This document shows positions 43,303 through 52,217 of a DNA stretch of 64,000 nucleotides, piece after piece. The number at the start of each line of letters is the position of its first letter. Position 1 is the first letter of the stretch. The DNA is from Thalassospira lohafexi. Its GTDB lineage: Bacteria; Pseudomonadota; Alphaproteobacteria; Rhodospirillales; Thalassospiraceae. The notes below the pieces were generated by a model that worked only from the letters and a program-made list of their open reading frames with translations, had not been told where the DNA came from and did not search any database. A program made the translations under genes and the position numbers. The DNA is taken from NCBI RefSeq assembly GCF_002844275.1, contig NZ_NXGX01000004.1, forward strand, positions 310,001 through 374,000, written 5' to 3'.

Positions 43303-45389
43303 CAGGAACCCCCAACACCCCAAATCAATATGCCCCACGATTTGACCCGTCGCTGGGCGATCTTGTTGCGATCATGTGGCAGCGTCGTGGTGTGACGCTG
43401 TTGGCGTTTGTCGTGATCCTTTTGAGCGGGCTGATTGCGGTGGGGCAATGGCAGCCAGAATACAGGTCGGTGGCCGAAGTTGGCCTTACCCGCCCGGTTG
43501 AGGTGCCGCAACCAGGTGCGATCCAAGCACAACCGTCGCGAACAGGACAGGTAACGGCACAGGAAATCGAAACCCTGATTGCTGAAATGAAAAGTCAGGA
43601 TGTTTTATCCGCCGCCCTTGCGGTTTTGCGCGGTGATGACGTCTGGAACGCGGGGCAATCGCCATCCAAAACCTCCGAAACCACAATGATTGATACGCTT
43701 CGCGCCGGGCTTGAGGCCAACCGTATTGGTAATGCGGCGGTGCTTGAGGTCAGTTATCACAGCATATCCCCCGATCTTGGCCAGACTGTTTTACAGACAA
43801 TTATTGAAAGCCATGTCTGGTGGCGTGAAGGACGGCAAAAACAATATCTGCGCCACCGGGCACAGGAGGTCGAGGCACAATATCGAACAGCACAGGCCGA
43901 ACTTGCCAAACGCGAAGAAACTCTGACCAGCTGGCAACGTGATGCCGGGGTTCTTGATGAGCAAGAAAGCAAAATGATGCTGGCGCGCATCTATGCACTG
44001 GATGAGCAGGCCGAAGAAATCGGGCATGAATTAATCGCCGCCCGTGTCGCACGCGATCATGGTGCGGATTTGCAAAAACTGTCCGACCTTCTGGCGATGC
44101 CAGACGTGGCAGGCAATCCGATCGTCAGCCAGTTGGCGGCACGGTTTGATGAGTTGCGCTCCGAATATGTCACACTGGATCAACGCTACGGCCCAAAACA
44201 CCCGGTCATGCAAAGCAAAAGCCGCGAACTTGATGACCTTCGTTCCGAGCTGTTTACCGCTGCGCGCAGTGCGGCGGACCGGGTTGTACAGCAACTTGAT
44301 CTTAAGGTGGCGGGGGCATCGGGAAAGTTAAAACTTGTCACACAACAGCGCGATCAATGGCAGGGCCGCATGACAGACCGCCATGACAGGATGCAGGGAC
44401 AGGCGGCCTTGCTGCGTGCGGTGGAAATGGCCCGTGCAGATGTTCTGGAGTTGGGGCAAAAATCGCAAAGCCTGCAGCGTGATTTGGCGGCGTTTCGCGG
44501 GGATGTTGAAATCCTGCGTCCGGCGACGGCTGCGACAACCGCCGAGTTTCCCAGTAAGCGCGACCTTGTGCTGATGGTGGTGTTCATTGCGATGTTCGGG
44601 TCTGTCATTGCTGCTTTGCTGCGTCATTATTTCGATCAGACCATTGATGACGGTTTTGACGCCGAAACCACGCTTGGCATCCATCTTTTTGCCCGCATAC
44701 CCGATATGGAAGGCCCGGATGGCGGGCATGAAGCCATCGGGCATCTGGCGGTTTTAATGCGCATATTGCATCAGGAAAAAGCAACACCCGCCGAACACGC
44801 GAAAACAGCACAACTCATTGCGATGGGATCGGCCGTCACCGGGGAGGGCAAAAGCCATATTGCAAGATCGCTTGCCGATGTTTTGGGCGGGTTTGGGGCG
44901 CGGGTGTTGCTGATCAATGCCGATCTTCATGATCCGGGGCCGCTTGAAACCGTTGGGGATGGCGGGCGGGATCTGACGGCTGTGTTATCGGGCGATTGTA
45001 TGCTTGAGGATGCAATTATCAGCGGACAAGATGGGCGTTATGATCAACTTGGTGCGGCCTTTGCCGTGCCGGGAAATATGGCCTCCCGTTTGATTGAAAC
45101 ACGGTTCCCCGATGTAATCGCAAATCTGCGTCAGACCTATGATCATATCATCATTGATACGCCGCCGATCCTTTCGGTTGCCGATGCGATCGTTGCCTTC
45201 AGGCAGGCCGATGTCGGGCTGTTTGCCGTGCGATGCGGATATAGCAAACGGCGCGACATTGCCGATGCGATCAATCAGTTGCGCGCCGTTGGGGTGCGGC
45301 CAAACGGGGTGGTGATGAATGGCGTGCGCCCACGGGCGGCCTATGGGGCTGTGCCATCCTCAATCGCCCCGGCGGAGCGTATGTCATGA
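43299..45389 (+). CDS. Wzc/GumC-like polysaccharide co-polymerase with C-terminal ATPase domain
   Basis: The 696-residue protein has an N-terminal Wzz domain with TM segments at about 33-52 and 424-444, a long coiled-coil periplasmic region, and a cytoplasmic BY-kinase-like P-loop domain with Walker A 'SAVTGEGKSHIA' at about 510-521 and Walker B 'IIIDTPPILSVADA' at about 616-629. The Walker A' segment reads 'LLINADLHDPG', where the usual Asp and Arg are Asn and His. The C-terminus has no tyrosine cluster (a single Tyr near the end), so autophosphorylation is doubtful. It probably controls chain length or export with the ligase/Wzy-like proteins. The start overlaps the WecG-like stop in ATGA. 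Confidence 0.88.
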   Translation: MTGTPNTPNQYAPRFDPSLGDLVAIMWQRRGVTLLAFVVILLSGLIAVGQWQPEYRSVAEVGLTRPVEVPQPGAIQAQPSRTGQVTAQEIETLIAEMKSQDVLSAALAVLRGDDVWNAGQSPSKTSETTMIDTLRAGLEANRIGNAAVLEVSYHSISPDLGQTVLQTIIESHVWWREGRQKQYLRHRAQEVEAQYRTAQAELAKREETLTSWQRDAGVLDEQESKMMLARIYALDEQAEEIGHELIAARVARDHGADLQKLSDLLAMPDVAGNPIVSQLAARFDELRSEYVTLDQRYGPKHPVMQSKSRELDDLRSELFTAARSAADRVVQQLDLKVAGASGKLKLVTQQRDQWQGRMTDRHDRMQGQAALLRAVEMARADVLELGQKSQSLQRDLAAFRGDVEILRPATAATTAEFPSKRDLVLMVVFIAMFGSVIAALLRHYFDQTIDDGFDAETTLGIHLFARIPDMEGPDGGHEAIGHLAVLMRILHQEKATPAEHAKTAQLIAMGSAVTGEGKSHIARSLADVLGGFGARVLLINADLHDPGPLETVGDGGRDLTAVLSGDCMLEDAIISGQDGRYDQLGAAFAVPGNMASRLIETRFPDVIANLRQTYDHIIIDTPPILSVADAIVAFRQADVGLFAVRCGYSKRRDIADAINQLRAVGVRPNGVVMNGVRPRAAYGAVPSSIAPAERMS

Positions 45390-45826
45390 CGATAAACGGG
45401 GGTGCATGGTCGGTGGCGCGGGGCTGTTTGTTGTGTCTGGCGTTGATGCTTGTTGGCGGCGGGGCGGTGCGGGTTCATCAGGAAGTCGGGGCAGGTGCAT
45501 CGGTTGAAAACCTGCGAGACGGTTTTCGCAACGCCAACGGCTTTGGCGCGCAAGCCGATATCACGTCATTGCGCGGGACCATGCTTTCCGGGGATCGTGC
45601 GCGGATCGTGGAACAGGTATCCGCACAGATGAAAGGTGCTCCGTTTGATCCGGTCTTGATGGCACTTGATGCCCGGATCGGGGCGAAAGACCTTCGGGCT
45701 ATGGCCACACAGCTTGATCGCGCGTACCAGATTGCGCCGCAAAACCAGATGGTCCGTGCCCTTCGCGATGGCGCCTTGCACCAACTTGAGAACAGCCCGC
45801 CCAGACAAGCCCGATGGGCAAAATAA
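45386..45826 (+). CDS. Small membrane-anchored protein of the polysaccharide locus
   Basis: The 146-residue protein begins in an ATGA overlap with the Wzc-like gene. It has an N-terminal hydrophobic anchor at about 10-28 and a helical remainder with repeat-like stretches ('LRGTMLSGDRARIVEQVSAQ', 'LDARIGAKDLRAMATQLDRA') that could form tetratricopeptide-like hairpins, but no clear consensus. The last 128 nt overlap, in the opposite strand, the 3' end of the ligase-like gene. The role is inferred only from coupling to Wzc. Confidence 0.65.
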   Translation: MTINGGAWSVARGCLLCLALMLVGGGAVRVHQEVGAGASVENLRDGFRNANGFGAQADITSLRGTMLSGDRARIVEQVSAQMKGAPFDPVLMALDARIGAKDLRAMATQLDRAYQIAPQNQMVRALRDGALHQLENSPPRQARWAK

Positions 45827-47054
45827 GGGCGGGCAAGGTGATGATCCAGTCGACCGACGCACTTAGAACAAAGATGGTTGTGATGGTCCCAAACAGCGCC
45901 TTTTGCGGTGGGGTGCCCAACCCGCGCCAGATTTTAAAACCGGCAAAAAGGGTGGCCAAAACCAAACAGGCCATCATCGGCAAACCAAGCGTGATCGCCC
46001 CGTCGAGCCAGATGTTATGGCTGCTAAACCAGTTGGCGTTGGCGTTAAGCCCCGGTGTTGCGAAATGACCCAGAACAAGCGCGATACTGCCCGGACCATA
46101 ACCCGTGATCGGACGGGCCATGACGGCATAAACCCCGCTTGCCCACGCATCATCGCGCTGGATCAAATCGAGCCGGGAAAGATCGGCAAAGCGCGGTCCG
46201 ATTTCCGGGAAGGCAAAGATCACAAGAAGGGCACATGCCCCGACCCATCCCGACGTGATCAAAATACCAGAAACAATGCGCCATCGCGTCAAGGCAACAT
46301 TGGACGCCAAAACGTAAATCCAGCCAAAGACAATGATGCTGACAAGCGCGATGGCGACCCCGCTGCGCGAATGGCTTTGCAAAAGGGCCACGCCGCAAAT
46401 TACCGCGATGGCAAGCCAGCCGCCTTTTTGATCGATGCGTTTGGCCGCCGAGAATCCGGGCGTGCGGGCAAAGCAATAAAGACTGGCAAGAAGGCCAAAG
46501 ATCATCACTGTGGCAAAGGCATTGCGGTTGGCAAAGCTGCCGGTCCAGTCGCCAATATGGGCGGTTTTGGTAAACCAGAATGTCGTTTGCCATCCCGCGA
46601 TCTGATCCAGTGCAGCAAGCCCGACCTGAAGGGTGGCGGCACATGCCGTCGTGATGCAGACCTGTTTGATAAAGCTGTGGGGGTCTTTGTGCGCAAGCAA
46701 GGATGCCAGCGTCAGGGTGGCGATAAACCACAGGATATCGGCCACTGTGCTGTGCCATGCGGTGGGGAAAAGGGCGATGTGATCGGCGTTAAACGGGGCG
46801 GCTTGCATGGGCCAGATCGGCAGGGATTGCACAATCATCCAGCCCGCGACCAAACCCGCTATCAACCAGATGACGCGCAGATAACGTGGAATATGGATCG
46901 GCATCTTCGCGCACAATGCCAAGATGCCAATCCCGGTCAGAACCGACAAAATTCCCATCGCCCATGGCCGTGCACCGCCCAGCAACAGCGGGGCCAGAAT
47001 GATTTGGGCCAAAAGACAAAATTGTGCCACCCGAAAGACCACTGGAAACACCAT
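45699..47054 (-). CDS. O-antigen ligase/Wzy-like membrane protein
   Basis: The 451-residue protein has about 11-12 hydrophobic helices and a large periplasmic loop before the last helices with 'ITGYGPGSIALVLGHF' and 'NWFSSHNIWLDGAITLGLP', which match the conserved loop of the Wzy_C/O-antigen ligase family (His near the asparagine-rich loop). It would polymerise or ligate lipid-linked repeats in the periplasm. It is convergent with the small gene and overlaps it by 128 nt; the final 25 or so residues are basic and may be a chance extension. Confidence 0.83.
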   Translation of the reverse strand: MVFPVVFRVAQFCLLAQIILAPLLLGGARPWAMGILSVLTGIGILALCAKMPIHIPRYLRVIWLIAGLVAGWMIVQSLPIWPMQAAPFNADHIALFPTAWHSTVADILWFIATLTLASLLAHKDPHSFIKQVCITTACAATLQVGLAALDQIAGWQTTFWFTKTAHIGDWTGSFANRNAFATVMIFGLLASLYCFARTPGFSAAKRIDQKGGWLAIAVICGVALLQSHSRSGVAIALVSIIVFGWIYVLASNVALTRWRIVSGILITSGWVGACALLVIFAFPEIGPRFADLSRLDLIQRDDAWASGVYAVMARPITGYGPGSIALVLGHFATPGLNANANWFSSHNIWLDGAITLGLPMMACLVLATLFAGFKIWRGLGTPPQKALFGTITTIFVLSASVDWIITLPALILPIGLVWAGCSQVGARRHREGHGPSGFAAQSGTRDQAVWP

Positions 47055-47152
47055 GCTGCGTCAATATGGTTTGGGAACAAGGACCTAAGCGTATCGGAAA
47101 AAATCCAGCCTGTCGCTTTTGCTGATCACCGCGTTGTTCGGTGGGCACGATC

Positions 47153-48223
47153 ATGACGGTTGGTTTTCGCCCCGGCACGCAGCGTTTTACCGCCATGCCC
47201 CATCCGGGTTTTCCGGTCTGGTGTGTGGTTTTGGGCACTGCGGTGATGGTGGTGTCCCTGTGGCTGCTGGGGGCTGGCGGGATGTCGGCAAAGCTCATGC
47301 TGTTGGGGTTCTGGGCGGTTGTTCTGGCCGGATATGGGCGGCGGATTTCAATATCACCCGCTGGGTTGGGCGCGATTTTCCTTCTGGTTGGCATGATCAT
47401 GCTGGTGGCGTCGGGCAACGGGGTGATGATCGAAAAGCTGCGTCTGATCGGCAATCTTTTGATGTTGCCGGTTGGTTTGGTCGCAGGCTTGGTGATCGGA
47501 CGCGACTGTTTGCGCATTATGGTGCCAGCACTGGTGATTTACCTGCCGCTGTCGAGTGCGTTTTACCTGACCCACGAAGGTTTGCGACTTAATCATCCGT
47601 TTTTGTTTTTGGGACTGTTTGCCCTGTGTTCGGCCGCTGAGGGGCGTGCGGGCCGGTGGATTGGCGGCGGTGCGGCGATTGCCGTGCTGCTGAGCCAAAC
47701 CCGGATTGCGGTATTGGCGATGATGGTCAATGCGATGGGGCTGCTGCGGTTGTCGCTGGCGAAAACGTGGCTCGTGGGGGCGATTGTCTTTGCCGGATTT
47801 GCCGGGATTGCGTGGCAGGCGTTGCCGCGCTTGTTGATGACCCATGACAGCGGGCGGCTGTTCTTTTGGCACCAATTTGCCGATATCTGGCTGGCGGCGT
47901 CCGATGGGCAAAAATGGCTGGGGTTTGGTGCAGGTTCGGTTGAGGAGATTTTATCGGGTTTTGATGCCTTTTCGTCGTTTGGGGCGCTGCATAATGATCA
48001 TTTCCGTATCCTGTTTGAAACCGGAATCATCGGGGCCGGGCTTTGGCTGTCGGGATGGGCAGCGATGGTGTGGCTGGTGCGGCATTCACGGTTGTCGGTG
48101 TGCCTTTTGATTTCTGTAGCGATCACTATGATAACCGATAATACCTTGAATTACGGGCATTACCTGATCTGTGTCGGGATGGCGGCGGGCATGGCATCGA
48201 ACCGGGATAGGGCGCATGGATAA
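47153..48223 (+). CDS. Second O-antigen ligase/Wzy-like membrane protein
   Basis: The 356-residue membrane protein has about 10 hydrophobic helices and the ligase-type loop 'DGQKWLGFGAGSVEEIL' and 'ALHNDHFRILFETGIIG' before the last helices. It is shorter than, and only distantly similar to, the ligase-like protein encoded divergently next to it. The start was placed at the ATG at 47153; a GTG at 47141 is possible. One of the two may polymerise repeats and the other ligate or transfer chains; the sequence does not tell which. Confidence 0.8.
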   Translation: MTVGFRPGTQRFTAMPHPGFPVWCVVLGTAVMVVSLWLLGAGGMSAKLMLLGFWAVVLAGYGRRISISPAGLGAIFLLVGMIMLVASGNGVMIEKLRLIGNLLMLPVGLVAGLVIGRDCLRIMVPALVIYLPLSSAFYLTHEGLRLNHPFLFLGLFALCSAAEGRAGRWIGGGAAIAVLLSQTRIAVLAMMVNAMGLLRLSLAKTWLVGAIVFAGFAGIAWQALPRLLMTHDSGRLFFWHQFADIWLAASDGQKWLGFGAGSVEEILSGFDAFSSFGALHNDHFRILFETGIIGAGLWLSGWAAMVWLVRHSRLSVCLLISVAITMITDNTLNYGHYLICVGMAAGMASNRDRAHG

Positions 48224-49553
48224 AACGTATCTGATCAGCATACGCGACCGGGTCTTGCGCCAGATGGCAGACAATGATTTTGCCGGGGCCGATCCGTTTG
48301 ACGGGCTGGAAAGCCGGGTGTTTAGCGCAACAGGGTTGGACCGGTTCCGGCTGGCCCGACTGTTGTGGGTACAGGCGATCAAACGCGGGCCGGATATCCT
48401 GCGTGCTGCTGCCCGCATTCGGAAAATGGTCAACCCGAAAACGTTGGCCTTGCTGAGTGGGGCGGCGGACGGTGTGGTGCTTGGTGATTTTTCCCAAAGA
48501 TTGATGGCCATGCAAAACGCCGATGGCGGCTGGGGCTATCCGTTTGCGTGGCAGGCACGGGCCTTTTACGCCGCACAGAACCAAAGCAACGCGATTGTCA
48601 CAAGCTTTGTGATGGATGGGCTTTTCGCAGCGGGTGTAACCGGCGATGACCCGGTAATGCAGTGTGCGGCAGACTTTATCGAAAACGAGCTTTGGCGGGG
48701 TGGCTATTTCGCCTATGTCGCCAACACAGACTCCGAAATTCACAATGCCAGCCTGTGGGCGGCGTTTGCGCTCTCACGGGTGCGACTGGATAATGACAAG
48801 ACCGATAGTGCAGTGTCCCGTGTGCTCGACGCCCAGCGGGGTGATGGCAGTTGGGCCTATGGCACCTTGCACCATCACCAGTTTGTGGACGGGTTTCACA
48901 CCGGCTATGTGCTGGATTTGCTGGATCGGTTGCGCCGGAGTGGCATGGCGGGGCTGGATAGCGCGATTGCACGCGGCTGGGCGTTTTACCGTGATGCCTG
49001 CTTTGATGCGGACGGCATTCCGCGCAGCTTTGCCGGGCGCGATGGCGATATCGATGCCCACAGCGTTGCACAAGCCATGGGCAGCCTGTGCCGGTTTGGC
49101 GATTATGCGGGGGCAATTCGGATTGCCGGTTGGGCCGCGAAACATTTGTATGAGGAAAGGCGTGGGCTGTTTTATGCCGGGATTGGTCGGTTTGGACCGG
49201 ATCGGCGAAATTATATGCGCTGGACGCAAAGCTGGATGGTCTGGGCGCTGTCGATTGTGATAGATCATATGGCTATGACAGACCCGTTTGATCCGCAAAT
49301 GCCGTTATCGTTTAAGCATCCCGATCCTGATCGGGCCGCGAAGGAAACCGCCCTGCGCGCGCTATCCGAAGAGGGGTTTCGGGCGTTGTTTGCTTTGACA
49401 CGCACGGCAGCATCGCAAAAGCGTGCATCGGGCGAGATGGAAGCGCTTTATGGGCTGACGCGCGGGCTTAAAACATTGCAACGGATTGGCGGGGAACGGG
49501 GGATTATTTTGCAGGCACGGCCGATCACGCATCCGCCCGCCAAGGCAACGTAG
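48216..49553 (+). CDS. Alpha/alpha-toroid protein of the polysaccharide locus, unknown function
   Basis: The 445-residue soluble protein contains repeated 'QNADGGWGYPF' and 'QRGDGSWAYG' motifs, as in prenyltransferase/terpene cyclase or alpha-toroid enzymes, spaced about 110 residues apart, and a helical body throughout. There is no DXDD cyclase motif that I can identify, so a triterpene role is doubtful. Similar proteins occur in exopolysaccharide loci without assigned function. Its start overlaps the ligase-like stop by eight bases, so it is cotranslated with it. Confidence 0.75.
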   Translation: MDKTYLISIRDRVLRQMADNDFAGADPFDGLESRVFSATGLDRFRLARLLWVQAIKRGPDILRAAARIRKMVNPKTLALLSGAADGVVLGDFSQRLMAMQNADGGWGYPFAWQARAFYAAQNQSNAIVTSFVMDGLFAAGVTGDDPVMQCAADFIENELWRGGYFAYVANTDSEIHNASLWAAFALSRVRLDNDKTDSAVSRVLDAQRGDGSWAYGTLHHHQFVDGFHTGYVLDLLDRLRRSGMAGLDSAIARGWAFYRDACFDADGIPRSFAGRDGDIDAHSVAQAMGSLCRFGDYAGAIRIAGWAAKHLYEERRGLFYAGIGRFGPDRRNYMRWTQSWMVWALSIVIDHMAMTDPFDPQMPLSFKHPDPDRAAKETALRALSEEGFRALFALTRTAASQKRASGEMEALYGLTRGLKTLQRIGGERGIILQARPITHPPAKAT

Positions 49554-49634
49554 CGACCGCGATGCTTGCCGGACTTGCCCTTCTGCGTGATTTGCGAAAT
49601 AACCGCGACAGGCCCTTAAAATCGAAAGCCGCTG

Positions 49635-52139
49635 ATGACTAACGCCTTTCCCGTCCTTCCGATTGATAGCGTTCTGCCAGACGTTTGTTCTGTGCTGGAA
49701 CGCGGCACCAATGCGGTGCTGCAAGCGCCACCGGGGGCAGGCAAAACGACAAAGGTGCCGTTGGCGTTGCTTGATGCCAAATGGCGCGGCGATCAAAAGA
49801 TCATCATGTTGGAGCCGCGTCGATTGGCCGCCCGGGCCGCTGCCCGGCGCATGGCGCATTTGCTGGGCGAAACTGTTGGGGATCGTGTCGGCTACCGCGT
49901 GCGGTTTGACAGTAAGGTGAGTGCCAAAACCAGGATCGAGGTCGTCACCGAAGGCATTCTTGTGCGGATGATACAGGATGACCCGGAATTATCGGGTGTG
50001 GGTGCCGTCATCTTTGATGAGTTTCATGAACGATCGCTTGATGCCGACCTTGGACTGGCACTAGCACTCGAAACCCAAGGTGCGCTGCGCGATGATTTAC
50101 GCATTGTCGTGATGTCCGCCACCCTTGATGGCGACCCGATTGCCAAGCTGATGGGCGATTGCCCGGTGATCACCAGCGAAGGCCGCGCCTATCCGGTGGA
50201 AACCACATACATCGCACCGCGTGTGGATAATTGGGGCAATGTGCGGATTGATGCGGAAATGACAGCCGCCATTCGAACTGCATTGCGCGAAGAAACCGGA
50301 TCAATTTTGGCGTTTTTACCCGGACAGGGGGAAATCACCCGGGTTGAGGCGGCGCTCAAACAATCGGTGGGCAAGGACGTGATTGTCGCACCACTGTATG
50401 GGGCGATGAATGCGCAGGCACAGGACATTGCGATTGAACCGGCCCCGGATGGCATGCGCAAGGCGGTTTTGGCGACGTCGATTGCCGAAACATCACTGAC
50501 GATTGATGGCATTCGGGTGGTGATTGATAGCGGGCTGCAACGATTGCCGCAATTTGATCCGGCATCGGGGATGACGCGGCTGGTGACGGTCAAATCATCG
50601 CAAGCCAGTGCCGAACAACGCCGGGGCCGGGCCGGGCGGCTGGAGCCGGGCATGTGTTATCGCCTGTGGGCGGAGGCCGAACATCGTGCACGCCCGGCCT
50701 TTACCAATGCTGAAATTTCGGTGGCCGATCTGGCGCCACTCACACTTGAGCTTGCACGCTGGGGCGTTACTGATCCCAACAGCCTGCCGTGGCTTGATGT
50801 GCCGGATGGCGCAAAGCTTGATCAGGCGCGCGATGTTTTGCGCAGGCTTGAGGCCCTTGATGATGCCAACCGCATTACCGCCATGGGAACGGCGATGGCC
50901 GGGCTGCCGGTGCATCCGCGCTTGGCCCATATGATGTTGCGCGGCGATATGCTGGGCTTGGCCGATCAGGCGTGTGCCTTGGCAGCCTTGTTGTCGGACC
51001 GCGATTTCATGCGGGGACGCGGGGCGGATTTGCGCCTGCGGGTGGAGGCGATTTTAAACCGCCAAGCGCCAAAAATGATCGGCGAGGCTGCCAAGCAACT
51101 GGCGCGTCGCTTGAAAGAAGCCCGCCATAAAGTCGGTTTAACCGGGGATAAAAGCCGGGTGGATCGCGCCGATCAGGTCGGGTTGCTTCTGGCATTCGCC
51201 TATCCCGACCGGATTGGCGAACGGCGCAAGGGACAGGATGCGCGGTACCGTCTGTCGGGCGGGCGCGGTGGTGTTTTGCCCAATGGCGATGGGTTGGCAG
51301 CAGAACCCTATATCGCGGTGGCCGAACTGGATGGGCAGGCGCGTGAGGCCAAGATTTACCTTGCCGCACCGCTGTCACGTGCGACCCTTGAGACACACTT
51401 TGCCGATCAGATTACCGAGGGCACAGAGGTTTTCTGGGATAGTCAGTCAAGTGCCGTTCAGGCGCGCTGGCAACGCCGGATCGGGGCGCTGGTTTTGGAT
51501 GAAAAAGCCACCCATGACGAAGCCGATCCCGAGGCGATCACAACAGCAATGATCGAAGGCATCCGGCGGCTTGGCCTGCATTGCCTGCCATGGGACAAGG
51601 CGGCGGATGGTTTGCGCGAACGGCTGGCATTTTTGCACCGGGTTGATGGGGAAAGCTGGCCCGATGTCAGTGATGATGGATTGCTGGCATCGCTTGAAAC
51701 GTGGCTGGCCCCTTATTTGACCGGCATCACCAAACGCAATCAGCTTAAGCAGATTAACATCAGCGAAGCCTTGCTGTCGGGGGTTGACTGGCAACAACGT
51801 CAAGAGCTGGATCGTCTGGCGCCCACCCATTGGCAGGTCCCCACCGGATCAAACATTCGCATTGATTATAGTGGGGATACCCCGGCCCTTCCGGTGCGGA
51901 TGCAGGAAATGTTCGGCGCGACCGAAACGCCGATGGTGGGCGGGGGCAAGGTGGCGGTGACATTGCATTTGCTGTCCCCGGCCCAACGCCCCATTCAGGT
52001 GACCAGCGATCTGATCGGGTTCTGGAACGGGTCCTATGCGCAGGTCAAAGCCGAGATGAAGGGGCGTTACCCCAAACATTACTGGCCCGATGACCCGTTG
52101 CAGGCCGAACCAACGCGAAGAGTTAAAAGCAAGATGTAA
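49635..52139 (+). CDS. hrpB: ATP-dependent RNA helicase HrpB
   Basis: The 834-residue protein is a DEAH-type helicase of the HrpB group: P-loop 'APPGAGKTTKVPLALL' near residue 32, 'EPRRLAARAAARRMA', a DEFH box in 'FDEFHERSLDADLG', 'VMSATLDG', 'LATSIAETSLTIDGI', 'QRRGRAGR', and an HrpB C-terminal domain with 'RIDYSGDTPALPVRMQEMFG'. Length and motif order match the family. The function in RNA metabolism is not well defined. It is the last chromosomal-type gene before a second AT-rich insert. Confidence 0.95.
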   Translation: MTNAFPVLPIDSVLPDVCSVLERGTNAVLQAPPGAGKTTKVPLALLDAKWRGDQKIIMLEPRRLAARAAARRMAHLLGETVGDRVGYRVRFDSKVSAKTRIEVVTEGILVRMIQDDPELSGVGAVIFDEFHERSLDADLGLALALETQGALRDDLRIVVMSATLDGDPIAKLMGDCPVITSEGRAYPVETTYIAPRVDNWGNVRIDAEMTAAIRTALREETGSILAFLPGQGEITRVEAALKQSVGKDVIVAPLYGAMNAQAQDIAIEPAPDGMRKAVLATSIAETSLTIDGIRVVIDSGLQRLPQFDPASGMTRLVTVKSSQASAEQRRGRAGRLEPGMCYRLWAEAEHRARPAFTNAEISVADLAPLTLELARWGVTDPNSLPWLDVPDGAKLDQARDVLRRLEALDDANRITAMGTAMAGLPVHPRLAHMMLRGDMLGLADQACALAALLSDRDFMRGRGADLRLRVEAILNRQAPKMIGEAAKQLARRLKEARHKVGLTGDKSRVDRADQVGLLLAFAYPDRIGERRKGQDARYRLSGGRGGVLPNGDGLAAEPYIAVAELDGQAREAKIYLAAPLSRATLETHFADQITEGTEVFWDSQSSAVQARWQRRIGALVLDEKATHDEADPEAITTAMIEGIRRLGLHCLPWDKAADGLRERLAFLHRVDGESWPDVSDDGLLASLETWLAPYLTGITKRNQLKQINISEALLSGVDWQQRQELDRLAPTHWQVPTGSNIRIDYSGDTPALPVRMQEMFGATETPMVGGGKVAVTLHLLSPAQRPIQVTSDLIGFWNGSYAQVKAEMKGRYPKHYWPDDPLQAEPTRRVKSKM

Positions 52140-52217
52140 CCTTCTGAATGCAATAAGCCAGAAGTTGTATTAAGATTAATTAATTAGAAAAATAGCATGT
52201 GAAACAGGCGGTTTTGA

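Noticed and set aside
45903..47156. A 417-codon antisense frame on the plus strand across the ligase-like gene
   Set aside because: Its composition is rich in Lys, Arg, Gln and Asp without any domain and it mirrors the GC-rich coding strand of a clear membrane protein on the other strand.
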